Notes: generated by a model from the sequence alone, not told the origin. DNA of 64,000 bases from Geomonas paludis (GCF_014193585.1 NZ_BLXY01000004.1:62001-126000), one strand, 5' to 3'; shown: positions 42,481 to 52,008, counted from the first letter of the stretch. Numbers and translations are program-made.

Positions 42481-43311
42481 ATGGAATCGGGGGTGGTGCG
42501 GAAGGCTGTGAGAATGCTGTTGCGTGTTGTGCCGGTGGTTCTGCTGGTGCTCGCCATGAGTTCCGGCGGGGACGCCATGGACCGCAGCGAGCTCGCCAAG
42601 GTGCTGAAGACCATCCCCCCCAACGGCCCCTTCGCCAGGTTCGGCAACGTCACCATGCGCATGCGCACCAAGCAGGCCGGCATGGAGCCGGTGGTCTTCC
42701 CGCACTGGGTGCACCGCAAGAACTACACCTGCCGGGTCTGTCACCTGGAGCTCAACTTCGGGATGAAGCGCGGCGACACCGGTATCACGCGCGCCCAGTA
42801 CACCAAGGGGAAATTTTGCGGCGTCTGCCACAACGGCACCGTCGCCTTCGGCGTGCAGACGGCGGACAAGCAGTGCCACCGCTGTCACATGGAGAACACC
42901 AAGGAGCTCGACAAGCGCTTCGAGGAGTTCGCCGAGGGGCTGCCCATGTCAAGTTTCGGCAACGGCATCGACTGGGCCGCCGCCTACCGCGACGGGAGCA
43001 TCCGCCCCACCAACTCGATCGGCGCCGAAATCACCATTCCCTTCCCCGAGAAGCTCAAGCAGCCGCTCAAGCTGGGGACCGCCTCGCCCAGAAGCGACGT
43101 GAGCTTCTCCCACCAGGAACATTTCGCCGAGCTGGACTGCTCCAGCTGCCACCCCGACATCTTCAACATCAAGGTGAAGTCGACCACCGCCTTCACCATG
43201 GACACCAACATCTACGGCAACTTCTGCGGCGCCTGCCACATGCTGGTCGCCTTCCCCATGAACGACTGCAAGCGCTGCCACAAGGGGATGAGCAACAGCT
43301 TCGCCATGTAG
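42481..43311 (+). CDS. Periplasmic hexaheme cytochrome c (c7/c3-like), copy 2
   Basis: A 276-residue paralogue of the protein at 41346. Six CXXCH sites: CRVCH, CGVCH, CHRCH, CSSCH, CGACH and CKRCH. It shares the marks AGMEPVVFPHWVHRKNYTCRVCH, FCGVCHNGT, the SFGNGIDW motif, CHPDIFNIK and VAFPMNDCKRCH with copy 1. The N-terminal signal (VVPVVLLVLAMSSG) follows a short basic stretch. The tandem arrangement with a small protein between suggests duplication of an ancestral cytochrome. It is the last gene of the operon, meeting the convergent peptidase gene 12 bases on. Confidence 0.85.
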   Translation: MESGVVRKAVRMLLRVVPVVLLVLAMSSGGDAMDRSELAKVLKTIPPNGPFARFGNVTMRMRTKQAGMEPVVFPHWVHRKNYTCRVCHLELNFGMKRGDTGITRAQYTKGKFCGVCHNGTVAFGVQTADKQCHRCHMENTKELDKRFEEFAEGLPMSSFGNGIDWAAAYRDGSIRPTNSIGAEITIPFPEKLKQPLKLGTASPRSDVSFSHQEHFAELDCSSCHPDIFNIKVKSTTAFTMDTNIYGNFCGACHMLVAFPMNDCKRCHKGMSNSFAM

Positions 43312-43323
43312 GCCCCTTCCCGG

Positions 43324-44529
43324 TCAGCACCCCACCCAGCTCGCCTGCCGGTCGAAGCAGTTCAGCGCCCCCCTGCGCTCCAGGGTGAGCCCGGCGTACT
43401 GGTCCATCCCCAGGCACAGCGCCGCGTAGATCCTCGCCGCCGCCAGCACTTCCGGGAAGCTGACCTGCTCCTCCGGGGTGTGGGAGATCTCCAGCGCGCC
43501 CGGGCCCAGGATGAGCGGCCGGCACCCCGCCGCGTGGAAGAGGTTGCCGTCGGAATGGGAGCGGAAGGCCTCGAACTTCAGGGTGAGCCCGAGGCTCTGG
43601 TAGATATGCTCCAGGATGCGGGCCAGCTGGTTGTCGGTGCCCAGGTTGTACCCGGGGGAGGCGAAGTCGAAGGCCAGCGAGAGGTCGAGCCCCGGTACGA
43701 ACTGCTCCGCCCCGGCGGTGATGCGGCGGATGGCCTGCTCCACGGACGTCGGGTCGCGCTCGGGGGGGAGGTGCAGGTCGATCCACGCCTCGCAGCGGTC
43801 CGGCACCACGAACCCCTTCTGGGAGGAACGCATCTCCCTGATCGAGTAGACGATTTCGGACTCTCCCCGCTTGAACAGGGTGTCCTTGCCCAGGTGCAAA
43901 AGCACGCGCAGCATGGACTCCACCGCGTTGTGCCCAAGCTCCGGCAGGGAAGAGTGGCTGCGCACCCCGCGGGTGACGAAGCCCGCCTCCAGGTAGCCGT
44001 AGTGCGCGAAGCAGGCGGAGAGCCCGGTGGGCTCGCCGATCACGGCCCAGGGCGCCCGGTTGTCCTGCAGGAAGGCGGCGCTGCCGTCCCCGTTCTCCTC
44101 CTCGCCCACCACCAAAAGGAGGCCGACGCTCGGGCGCCGCGCCGGTTTGAGCGCCTGGGCCAGGGCGAGCCAGGTCTCCACCATGGCGGCGCACCCCCCC
44201 TTCATGTCCGCGCTCCCCAGCCCCCGGACCATCTCCCCATCCTCCCGCGCCCCGAATTCCTCCAGGTCCCAGGCGGGGACGGTGTCCACGTGCCCCACCA
44301 GGTACAGCTTCGGTTCGTCCTCACCCATGGTGACGCGCAGGTTGTAGCGCTCCTCCTCGACCTCCTGGCGCTCGACCGAAAAGCCGGCGCGGGAGAGGAG
44401 GTCCTCCAGGTAGAGCTGGATGTCCTCCTCCTTCCCGGAGGGGGAATAGATGTCGATCAGGTCGGTGAGTATCCCCTTGAGCCGCGCCGGATCGATGGCG
44501 GCCATGACCTCTTCCAGTCGGCCGCTCAT
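43324..44529 (-). CDS. M20 family metallopeptidase/deacylase (ArgE/DapE-like)
   Basis: A 401-residue dinuclear-zinc hydrolase. Metal-site motifs are LYLVGHVDTVP (His and Asp), GLGSADMKGG (bridging Asp) and VVGEEENGDG (catalytic and ligand Glu). The C-terminal ligand lies in EISHTPEEQVSF. A dimerisation lid domain is present between about 180 and 290. These enzymes remove acyl groups or C-terminal residues from amino acid derivatives (N-acetylornithine, succinyl-DAP, peptides); the exact substrate is not clear. Its ATG overlaps the stop of the GNAT acetyltransferase gene by 4 bases, suggesting a paired acylation and deacylation role. Confidence 0.85.
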   Translation of the reverse strand: MSGRLEEVMAAIDPARLKGILTDLIDIYSPSGKEEDIQLYLEDLLSRAGFSVERQEVEEERYNLRVTMGEDEPKLYLVGHVDTVPAWDLEEFGAREDGEMVRGLGSADMKGGCAAMVETWLALAQALKPARRPSVGLLLVVGEEENGDGSAAFLQDNRAPWAVIGEPTGLSACFAHYGYLEAGFVTRGVRSHSSLPELGHNAVESMLRVLLHLGKDTLFKRGESEIVYSIREMRSSQKGFVVPDRCEAWIDLHLPPERDPTSVEQAIRRITAGAEQFVPGLDLSLAFDFASPGYNLGTDNQLARILEHIYQSLGLTLKFEAFRSHSDGNLFHAAGCRPLILGPGALEISHTPEEQVSFPEVLAAARIYAALCLGMDQYAGLTLERRGALNCFDRQASWVGC

Positions 44530-45038
44530 GGCTTTTTCACCGCCTTTTTCTTGTGCCGCTTGGAGAGGTTGAGCGTCATGTAGAGATGCTCCTGCACGTT
44601 GTCGAAACCGTGCTTCTTGAAGAACCGGATGGCCGGCTCGTTGTCGGCCGAGGTGTCGATGATGATCATGCGTACCCCCTGTTCCTTGAAGCGCCTTTTC
44701 AGTTCCTTGAAGAGCCTGGCGCCGACCTGCATCTTCTGCAACTCGCGGCGCACCCCGAGCCAGACCAGGTAGCCGTACTTCCAGGGCGAGTGATGCTTCT
44801 TCACCGTGGTCCCCAGGGCGAAGCCGAGGATGCGCTCCTCGTGCTCGGCCACGATGCACAGTTCGTTGTCGGAGTTGAACAGCGTGGTGATCTCGTACTC
44901 GTCCCAGGTGCGGTAGAGGCTTTGCGAGTACTCCGCGGTGAAGACCTCCTCCCCGATGTGGAACACCTCCGGCAGGTCCTCGATGATCATCTGCCGGATG
45001 CGGGGGGCCTCCTCCTCGTGCGGGTCGTTGTGCGGCAT
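44526..45038 (-). CDS. GNAT family N-acetyltransferase
   Basis: A 170-residue acetyltransferase: IRQMIIEDLPEVFHIGEEVF opens the fold, and the acetyl-CoA-binding motif A is LGVRRELQKMQVGARLFKELKRRFKEQG (about 94-121), with a Gln-x-x-Gly-Ala variant of the usual R/Q-x-x-G-x-G/A loop. Motif B (NEPAIRFFKKHGFD) follows. The C-terminus is strongly basic (KRHKKKAVKKP). The substrate is unknown; RimI-like and amino-acid acetylating enzymes share this fold. It is translationally coupled to the downstream M20 hydrolase and has its own extended -10 promoter. Confidence 0.85.
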   Translation of the reverse strand: MPHNDPHEEEAPRIRQMIIEDLPEVFHIGEEVFTAEYSQSLYRTWDEYEITTLFNSDNELCIVAEHEERILGFALGTTVKKHHSPWKYGYLVWLGVRRELQKMQVGARLFKELKRRFKEQGVRMIIIDTSADNEPAIRFFKKHGFDNVQEHLYMTLNLSKRHKKKAVKKP

Positions 45039-45076
45039 GACCTACCTCGTGAACGGCATATTTGACTGCTGCTGAC

Positions 45077-45085
45077 ATTATAACA
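45077..45085 (-). promoter_or_regulatory. Extended -10 promoter of the GNAT-M20 pair
   Basis: On the minus strand TGTTATAAT gives a perfect TATAAT with an upstream TGN extension, 39 bases before the ATG; no good -35 is seen. The rest of the gap to 45437 holds no gene that I can support and probably contains the tamA promoter. Confidence 0.5.
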
Positions 45086-45437
45086 GAGTTGCGAGGCGAC
45101 AGACTGTGATAGCCGTGCGCGCTTGTGACAAGGAGGATGGGGAGACCGGAAACGGCAACGGTTTCGCCCTAGCAGAAAAGCGTGCCGGGAGGTGTGTGAC
45201 TGTGTAAGTTCAACAGTGGTGGTGCTTATCCAGCTCCGGCGCCGGCGGGACGCTCACAGGCAAAACACCGGCTGTCATGGTTTTGACTCACCATCGGGCT
45301 CTGCCTGCCGGATATTGTCTGCAAAAGCACAACATCGCGTATCGGCATGGTAAACTTCATGGGTTTCCATCCTGGCATGGTTAGATCCTTCCCATGTTCA
45401 GTTGCCTTCTGCCGCCATGACTGGGGGCGGAGCAACG

Positions 45438-47228
45438 ATGCATCGAACCTGGAGCCGCATGTCCCGAATCGTTGCTACATACCTGCGTCTCGCCCTGAGT
45501 CTTACCTGGCTCTTCTGTGTTGCCGCGCCGGCCCTTGCCGCGGACCCGGTGGAGGTCGTGGTCGCCGGCGTCGAGGGGGACGCGCAGGACAACGTGCGCC
45601 GGGCGCTCGAATTGCCGCACGGTCTGGTGCGCGACGGCAAGGTGGACCGGCTCTGGCTGGAGCGCTTCGCACGGCAGGCGCCGGAAAAGGCGCGGGTGGC
45701 CCTGCAGCCCTACGGCTTCTACCGGGCCAAGGCCACCGCGACGGTGCGGGAAGGGACGGGGGGCAAGACCCTCGTGGAGGTGGCGGTCGATCCCGGGGAA
45801 CCGGTGCGCGTGGTCGAGGTCGACCTGAAGCTCGAAGGGGAAGGGGCGCAGTTAAAGCAACTGCGGCGCCTGGCCGCCTCCTTCCCGCTTGCCCAGGGGC
45901 AGGTGCTGTTGCAGCCCGACTACGAGCGGGCCAAGAGCGCGCTGCAGTCGCAGGCCCAGACCCTGGGCTACCTGGACGCCGGCTTTCCCCGCCACGAGAT
46001 CCGCATCTCCCCCGATCTCGCTACTGCCCGCATCCACCTCACCCTCGATACCGGGGGGCGCTATTACTTCGACGGCACCCACATCGAGGGCGGTTCCGAC
46101 TACCCGGAGGTCTACCTGAAACGGTTCATCGCCTTCAAGGAGGGGGACCCGTTCTCCTACGCCAAGCTCGGGGAGACCCAGCTCAACTTCGCCAACTCGG
46201 AGCGCTTCCGGCAGGTGGTGGTGACGCCGCAGCGCGAGGAGGCCAAGGAGCACAAGGTGCCGGTCCTGGTGCGGCTCACCGCCGTGCCCCGCCGCACGCT
46301 GCGGCCGGGCGTCGGCTACGGTACCGATACCGGCGGCCGGTTTTCGGTGCACTACCGCGACCTGAACCTCGCCCACGAGGGGAACGATCTCGACCTGAGC
46401 CTGTACATGGCGGAGCGCCTGCAGGGCTTTGCCGGACGCTACACCATGCCCAGCGCCAGCGACCTCCGGAGCTCGACCTCGATCCAGCTCAACCTGCAGC
46501 GCGAAACCGTTTCCACCTATCAAAGCCGGCTGGCCGCCGTGGAATTCGACCGCAACTTCGGCCTGGGGCGCGGCGAGGTCGCCACCCCCTACCTGAAGAT
46601 CCAGCAGGAAAACTACAAGGTGGCCAACGTGAGCTCGCAGTCCCGGCTGGTGCTGCCGGGTTTCCGCTTTTCCAAGGACCGCTTCAACGACCTGGTCCGC
46701 CCGACCAGCGGCTACCGCGTTTCGCTCGACCTGCGCGGCGCCCACCAGTACTTCGGTTCGGATACCGGCCTGGTCCAGGGCATCGGCAACGCCAGCGTGC
46801 TGATCCCCATCCCCGGGCGCCTGACCTTCCACGCCCGCGCCAACACGGGGTACAGCATCCTGACCGATCCGCTGGCGGAGCTTCCCCCCTCGATCCGCTT
46901 CTTCGCCGGCGGCGACCAGAGCGTGCGCGGCTACGCCTACCAGAGCCTCGGCCCCAGGGACGCGGCCGGCAGGGTGGTGGGGGGGAAACACCTGCTGGTG
47001 GGGAGCCTGGAGCTGGAGCGGGCCCTGTTCAAGAACTGGGGTGTCTCCATCTTCGACGACATCGGCAACGCCTTCAACGAGTTCGGCAACGTGGACCTGA
47101 AGCAGGGGGTGGGGGTCGGCGCCCACTACTACACCCCCGTGGGGGGGCTGAACCTGTACCTGGCCCATCCGCTCGCGCCCAACTCGCCGCCGATCCGCAT
47201 CCATTTCACCGTGGGGTTTGAATTTTGA
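45438..47228 (+). CDS. tamA: TamA-like Omp85 outer-membrane assembly factor
   Basis: A 596-residue outer-membrane protein. The ATG at 45438, with GGAGC upstream, gives a signal peptide ending APALAADP. Residues about 25-270 form POTRA-like repeats (VEVVVAGVEGDAQDNVRRAL, then GGRYYFDGTHIEG and AYAKLGETQ-type segments). The rest is a 16-strand Omp85 barrel with the conserved FFAGGDQSVRGYAYQSLGP, the VRGF-like lid motif, and a final strand ending IRIHFTVGFEF. TamA works with TamB in envelope assembly and lipid or autotransporter handling. tamB overlaps its stop by 4 bases, confirming the pair. Confidence 0.9.
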   Translation: MHRTWSRMSRIVATYLRLALSLTWLFCVAAPALAADPVEVVVAGVEGDAQDNVRRALELPHGLVRDGKVDRLWLERFARQAPEKARVALQPYGFYRAKATATVREGTGGKTLVEVAVDPGEPVRVVEVDLKLEGEGAQLKQLRRLAASFPLAQGQVLLQPDYERAKSALQSQAQTLGYLDAGFPRHEIRISPDLATARIHLTLDTGGRYYFDGTHIEGGSDYPEVYLKRFIAFKEGDPFSYAKLGETQLNFANSERFRQVVVTPQREEAKEHKVPVLVRLTAVPRRTLRPGVGYGTDTGGRFSVHYRDLNLAHEGNDLDLSLYMAERLQGFAGRYTMPSASDLRSSTSIQLNLQRETVSTYQSRLAAVEFDRNFGLGRGEVATPYLKIQQENYKVANVSSQSRLVLPGFRFSKDRFNDLVRPTSGYRVSLDLRGAHQYFGSDTGLVQGIGNASVLIPIPGRLTFHARANTGYSILTDPLAELPPSIRFFAGGDQSVRGYAYQSLGPRDAAGRVVGGKHLLVGSLELERALFKNWGVSIFDDIGNAFNEFGNVDLKQGVGVGAHYYTPVGGLNLYLAHPLAPNSPPIRIHFTVGFEF

Positions 47229-50200
47229 AGCGGCTTGCGCTCTACATAGGGCTCCCCCTGCTGGGGCTGGTGGTCGTCCCGGCCGCCGGGCTGTTCTGGC
47301 TGCTGGATACCAGTTCGGGCGCCCGATTCGCCGTCACCACCCTGGTGGGGCTATCCGGCGCCAAGGTTTCGGTGCGCCAGGTCGAGGGGCGGCTCTGGGA
47401 CCGGCTGCGGCTGACGGGCGTGCGCCTCGACCGCCCCAAGGTGGTGCTGCAGCTCGAGCGCCTGGATCTTTCCTGGGAGCCCGTGCGTCTGTTGCACGGC
47501 AAGCTCCTGGTGCACGACCTCTCCCTCACCGCGCTGCGCATCCAGGACGATACCCCGCTGGTCGCCAAGACCCCGGAACTGCGCTGGCCGCAGGTGAGCG
47601 AAAGGCTGCGCCGCCTGGAGGCGCGGGTGGAGCACTTCAGCCTGAAGGGGATGAGCTACCGCCACTTCCAGGGGGAGCCCTTCCTGCTGAGCGAGCTGGC
47701 GGCGGGGCTCACCCTGCGTGACGGCGTGCTCACCGTCTCGGGGGGGAGCCTCGCCGAGGCCCGGGGGACCGCCTCGGTCGAACTGACCGCCGGGCTGGTG
47801 CGTCCCTCGCTGCGCCTTGACCTGCGCCTCGCCCCGTCGCAGCCGGTCGCGGACCTGGACGCGGTCTCGGTGCAGGCGCGCCTCGAGCCGGGACGGGATC
47901 CCGAGCAGCTGGCGGGGCCGATCGCAGTTGCCGGCAGCCGCCGTGGCAGACGGCACCTGGAGCTGACCAGTGAGCTGGGCATCACCCGGACCGGCTTCAA
48001 TTTCCGGCACTTCCGGTTGCTGCGCCCCGACCGTCCGGGGACCCTCACCGGCAACGGCAGCATGACCCTCACCAAGGACGAACCGCTCTTCGCGCTCGCC
48101 CTGCACGCCGACCACCTCGACCTGGAGCGGGAGCTCAAGCACCCCGCCCTCCTTAACGGCGACCTCACCTTCTCCGGGAGCCCGTCCCGCTACCTGGGCA
48201 CCTTCAATCTCACCAACCAGGGGCCCGGGTGGGAGAGCATGGGGCTTGCGGCGCGTTACCGCGGCGACAAGAACGGCATGCGCCTGGACCCGCTCTCCGG
48301 CAAGTGGCTCCAGGGGAGCGTGCGCGGCGCGCTGGACGTGGACTGGAGCAAAGGCTGGCGGGTGAGCGGGAAACTGTCCGGGCGGGGGCTGGACCCGGAA
48401 GCGCTGGCCGCTGATTGGCAAGGGGTGGTGAACCTTGACCTCACCGGGGTGGTGGGGCAGCAGGAGGGCGGGCCGGTACGCGGCAGCGTGCAGGCGCGGC
48501 TTCTGGACAGCAGGCTCAAGGGGCACGACCTGACCGGCGAGGTGGAGGGGAGTTTTGCCGGCGCCAAGCTGGCGGTTAAGCGCCTGCTGCTGGCGGGTAA
48601 AGGGTTCCGGTTCCAAGGGCACGGCGAGCCCGACCGGCGCTTTGATTTTGCCGCCGACGTGACCGACCTCTCCGGGCTGGTCCCGGGGAGCGCCGGCGCC
48701 GTCGCAGCGGACGGCTGGCTGCGCTGGCGCGAAGGGATGCTTTCCGGTGCGGCTGCCGCCAGGGGACACGGCCTGGCGGTGGGCGGGGTCCGCGCCGGCA
48801 CGGTCGAACTGCAGGCAAGCCTCGGGGAGGGAAAGGATTTCCCCGTGTCCCTGCGCGGGACGGCGAGCGCGCTGCGGGCCGGCCAGCTCGCGGTGGACGC
48901 CGCCTCCTTCGCCCTGCGCGGCACCTCCAGGCGGCACACCCTGGCGGCGCAGCTCACCTCGAGTGTGGCCGAGGTCGATCTCGCCGCCTCGGGCGGCTAT
49001 GCCGACGGCGTCTGGCGCGGCGAGCTTTCCCGCTTCTCAGGCACCGACGGCGTGGCGCCCTTCGCACTCGCCGCACCGGCGCGGCTCACCATCGGGCAGG
49101 GGCGCTTCAGCACCACGCCCCTGATCATCGACGGCGCCCCCGGCGAGCGGCTGGAACTGGCCGGGCACCTGGAGCGCGACCGCTCGGGCGCCTTTACCGG
49201 CAGCTGGAGCGGGCTCAACCTGGCCCGCGCCGACGTCTGGCTCCCCAAGGGGGACCTCTCCGGCGCCTCTTCCGGCAGCTTCGACCTGCGCCTTGCCCCC
49301 GGGGGGCGGGCCACCGTCACGGCACGCGCCGAGGCGAGCGGGGCCGTGGTCGCCGACGGCAAACGGGTAGGGCTGGAGCGTTTCCAGGCCACCCTGCAGG
49401 GAGGGGCGCAGGGGATTGACGCCGCGGTCGATCTCGCGCTGGAAAAGGGTGAGGGGAGCGCCCGTCTCACCTTCCGTTCCGGGGAGCCCGCCCGCCTCGC
49501 CGCCCCCGCGCGCGGCGACCTCGCCCTCACCTGGTCCGACCTGGACCTGGCGCTTTTGCGCCCCTACCTCTCCCCCGATCTCGCCCTCGACGGGAGACTT
49601 GCCGGCGAGGTGAAGGGGCGGCTGCTGCCGGGGCGGCGCATGGATCTCTCCGGCAACACCGCCCTCTCCGGCGGCCGGGTACTGTGGCGGGCCAAGGGGG
49701 ACGAGTTCGACGCCTCCATCGACCGCGCCGAGCTCTCCTTCGAGCGGCGCGACACCGGCAAGGCGGGGGGCGAGCTGGTGCTGCACGGCAGCGCCGATGC
49801 CACCGGGGCCTACCGCTCCCAGGGCGAGAAGGTGATCGGCAGCCAGTTCACCCTGCGCGTCGACGCCGACCGCACCGGGACCCGCGCCGCCGCCGATCTC
49901 TGGCTGGACACCGGCGGCAGCCTTCAGGCCGCCCTCGCTTCCGACTCCCCCGCCGGGAGCGCCCTTCCCGAGACCGGGGACTTCAGCGTTCAGTGGAGCG
50001 ACATCAAGCCCGCCCTGTTGCGCCCGTGGCTCCCGGGTACGGTCAACATCCAGGGGGAACTGCACGGCAGCGCCAAGGGGAGGCTCCTCCCCGGCAAGCG
50101 GCTGGAGATGGCGGGCGAGGCCGGCTTCTCGCAGGGGAGCGCCCAGTGGCAGGGCGGTACCGGCGAGGCCAGCGCCGCCGTCCGCTCGGCCCTGCTCAAC

Positions 50201-51673
50201 TTCGCCTGGCGCGGCGAAACCCTGACCGGCAACCTCGATCTTTCCCTCGCCGACTACGGGCAGGCCAAAGGCCATTTCCTCCTCCCCATCCCGGCCCGGC
50301 TGCCGGTGACTCCCAACCCGGCAGGCGCGGTCGAGGGGAGCCTGTCCGGCACGCTGCAGGAGCACGGCTTCCTCAACACCTTCTTCCCCGGGCTGGTGCA
50401 GGAGACCCGCGGCACGCTCAGCGTCGACCTCAAGGCCGGCGGGACCTGGGGTGACCCGCTGCTGACCGGGACCCTGGAGATCGCCGATGCCGGCGCCTAT
50501 CTCCCCAGCGCCGGGATCACGCTCACCGGGGTACAGCTCCTGGCGCGCCTGGAACGTGACCAGATGCGCATCGAACGGCTCCGGGCACTCTCCGGCGGCG
50601 GCGAACTGGTGGGCAACCTGCTGATGCGGCTCAAGGGGTGGCAGGTGCAGGATTACCAGGGGACCCTGAGCGGGCAGCGGTTCCAGACCGTGTACCTGCC
50701 CGAGCTCACCATGTACACCTCGCCCCAGCTGACCATCGCCGGTGACGCCGGAAAGGCCACCATCAACGGCGAGATCGGCGTCCCCGAGATGCTCATCTCC
50801 GGGTCACCGGCGCAGCACGTGGTCGCCCCCAGCGAGGACGTGGTTTTCGAGGGGGCTCCCCCCAAGGGTAAGGAGACCGCCATCCCGCTGCTCGTGGAGG
50901 GGAGGGTGAAGGTGGTGCTCGGCGACAAGGTGCGGGTGGAGGCGTCCGGCATCGACGCCCAGCTGGGCGGCAGCATGGACCTGGTGCTGAACGGGATCGA
51001 CAAGATCGAGAGCTCCGGGGAGATCAAGGTGATCAAGGGGCGCTACCGCGCCTACGGCATGAACCTGGAGATCGTGCGCGGGCGGATTTACTACGTGAAC
51101 GACCCGGTGACCCGTCCCACGCTCGACGTGCTGGCCCTGCGCACCGTGGGGGACGTCAAGGCGGGGGTGACGGTGGGGGGCTTCCTGAACGCGCCGGTGG
51201 TGAAGCTCTACTCCGAGCCCGCCATGCCCGAGGTGGACATCCTCGCCTACATGGTGCTCGGTCATCCCATGGGGACCAGCAACGAGCAGGGCGGGGCTCT
51301 CGCCACCGCGGCCGCCGGTCTCTTCTCTTTCGGCAAGTCCGAGTCGCTGCAGGACCAGATCAAGGACCGGCTCGGCCTGAGCACGCTGGGGCTGGAGCAG
51401 GTCGACACCACGACCACCGGCCGCATGGGGTACAAGGAGATCGCCACCACCCCGACCGGCGCCATTTCCGCCAAGACCCCCACCGCAGGCGAGTCCGTCT
51501 TCTCGGTCGGCAAGTACCTGACCCCGGAGCTCTACTTAAGCTACGGCCGGTCCCTGATTACCGGTCAGAACCTGTTCCGGCTGCGCTACGACATCTTCAA
51601 GCGCATGCAGATCGAGACCCAGAGCGGCTCCGAATCCGGCGTCGACGTCTACTACAAGCTGGAGTTCAGGTAA
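47225..51673 (+). CDS. tamB: TamB-like translocation/assembly and lipid-transport protein
   Basis: A 1482-residue protein, the largest in the window. It starts with TTG inside the tamA stop. One N-terminal membrane helix (LALYIGLPLLGLVVVPAAGLFWLL) anchors it in the inner membrane. The middle is a long series of beta-rich AsmA/TamB repeats (recurring LSGxxxGxLKGRLLPGRRxxxxG patterns, for example at ARLLDS, GEVKGRLLPGRR and GSAKGRLLPGKR). The C-terminal DUF490 domain includes GRIYYVNDPVTRPTLDVLALR and DILAYMVLGHPM. TamB forms a hydrophobic groove bridging the periplasm for phospholipid transport and works with TamA. Confidence 0.9.
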   Translation: MKRLALYIGLPLLGLVVVPAAGLFWLLDTSSGARFAVTTLVGLSGAKVSVRQVEGRLWDRLRLTGVRLDRPKVVLQLERLDLSWEPVRLLHGKLLVHDLSLTALRIQDDTPLVAKTPELRWPQVSERLRRLEARVEHFSLKGMSYRHFQGEPFLLSELAAGLTLRDGVLTVSGGSLAEARGTASVELTAGLVRPSLRLDLRLAPSQPVADLDAVSVQARLEPGRDPEQLAGPIAVAGSRRGRRHLELTSELGITRTGFNFRHFRLLRPDRPGTLTGNGSMTLTKDEPLFALALHADHLDLERELKHPALLNGDLTFSGSPSRYLGTFNLTNQGPGWESMGLAARYRGDKNGMRLDPLSGKWLQGSVRGALDVDWSKGWRVSGKLSGRGLDPEALAADWQGVVNLDLTGVVGQQEGGPVRGSVQARLLDSRLKGHDLTGEVEGSFAGAKLAVKRLLLAGKGFRFQGHGEPDRRFDFAADVTDLSGLVPGSAGAVAADGWLRWREGMLSGAAAARGHGLAVGGVRAGTVELQASLGEGKDFPVSLRGTASALRAGQLAVDAASFALRGTSRRHTLAAQLTSSVAEVDLAASGGYADGVWRGELSRFSGTDGVAPFALAAPARLTIGQGRFSTTPLIIDGAPGERLELAGHLERDRSGAFTGSWSGLNLARADVWLPKGDLSGASSGSFDLRLAPGGRATVTARAEASGAVVADGKRVGLERFQATLQGGAQGIDAAVDLALEKGEGSARLTFRSGEPARLAAPARGDLALTWSDLDLALLRPYLSPDLALDGRLAGEVKGRLLPGRRMDLSGNTALSGGRVLWRAKGDEFDASIDRAELSFERRDTGKAGGELVLHGSADATGAYRSQGEKVIGSQFTLRVDADRTGTRAAADLWLDTGGSLQAALASDSPAGSALPETGDFSVQWSDIKPALLRPWLPGTVNIQGELHGSAKGRLLPGKRLEMAGEAGFSQGSAQWQGGTGEASAAVRSALLNFAWRGETLTGNLDLSLADYGQAKGHFLLPIPARLPVTPNPAGAVEGSLSGTLQEHGFLNTFFPGLVQETRGTLSVDLKAGGTWGDPLLTGTLEIADAGAYLPSAGITLTGVQLLARLERDQMRIERLRALSGGGELVGNLLMRLKGWQVQDYQGTLSGQRFQTVYLPELTMYTSPQLTIAGDAGKATINGEIGVPEMLISGSPAQHVVAPSEDVVFEGAPPKGKETAIPLLVEGRVKVVLGDKVRVEASGIDAQLGGSMDLVLNGIDKIESSGEIKVIKGRYRAYGMNLEIVRGRIYYVNDPVTRPTLDVLALRTVGDVKAGVTVGGFLNAPVVKLYSEPAMPEVDILAYMVLGHPMGTSNEQGGALATAAAGLFSFGKSESLQDQIKDRLGLSTLGLEQVDTTTTGRMGYKEIATTPTGAISAKTPTAGESVFSVGKYLTPELYLSYGRSLITGQNLFRLRYDIFKRMQIETQSGSESGVDVYYKLEFR

Positions 51674-51705
51674 TCGGGCGGCCACCCCTCGTCTTCCATT
51701 AATGG

Positions 51706-51734
51706 TTGACGCACGTAATTGTTGTAATTACAAT
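51706..51734 (+). promoter_or_regulatory. mazEF promoter with palindromic operator
   Basis: TTGACG (51706-51711), a 17-base spacer and TACAAT (51729-51734) form a strong sigma-70 promoter 25 bases before mazE. The perfect palindrome TTGTAATTACAA (51722-51733) overlaps the -10, and a larger GTAATT/AATTAC dyad surrounds it. This is the expected kind of site for MazE-dependent autoregulation. Confidence 0.65.
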
Positions 51735-51759
51735 GTAGCCACAAAGGTGGAGGGCAGCT

Positions 51760-52008
51760 ATGAGGACGAATATCATCCGTATCGGAAATTCCCAGGGAAT
51801 CCGCATCCCCAAGGTTCTTCTGGAGCAAAGCCGTGTCGGGACGGAAGTCGATGTTGAAGTAGAAGACGGCATGATCGTCATACGATCTGCATCCCGTCCG
51901 CGGGATGGATGGACAGAAAAGTTCCGGCTTATGGCTGAACAGGGTGATGATAAGCTCGTGGACGAAGGTGTCCAGACCGAGTGGGACAAGGACGAGTGGG
52001 AATGGTAG
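51760..52008 (+). CDS. mazE: MazE-type antitoxin (AbrB/SpoVT fold)
   Basis: An 82-residue protein with the swapped-hairpin DNA-binding domain at its N-terminus: MRTNIIRIGNSQGIRIPKVLLEQ, typical of MazE. The acidic C-terminal tail (DKLVDEGVQTEWDKDEWEW) is the unfolded toxin-binding segment. It would neutralise MazF and repress its own operon. The operon promoter carries a matching palindrome. The gene overlaps the toxin gene by 7 bases. Confidence 0.9.
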   Translation: MRTNIIRIGNSQGIRIPKVLLEQSRVGTEVDVEVEDGMIVIRSASRPRDGWTEKFRLMAEQGDDKLVDEGVQTEWDKDEWEW

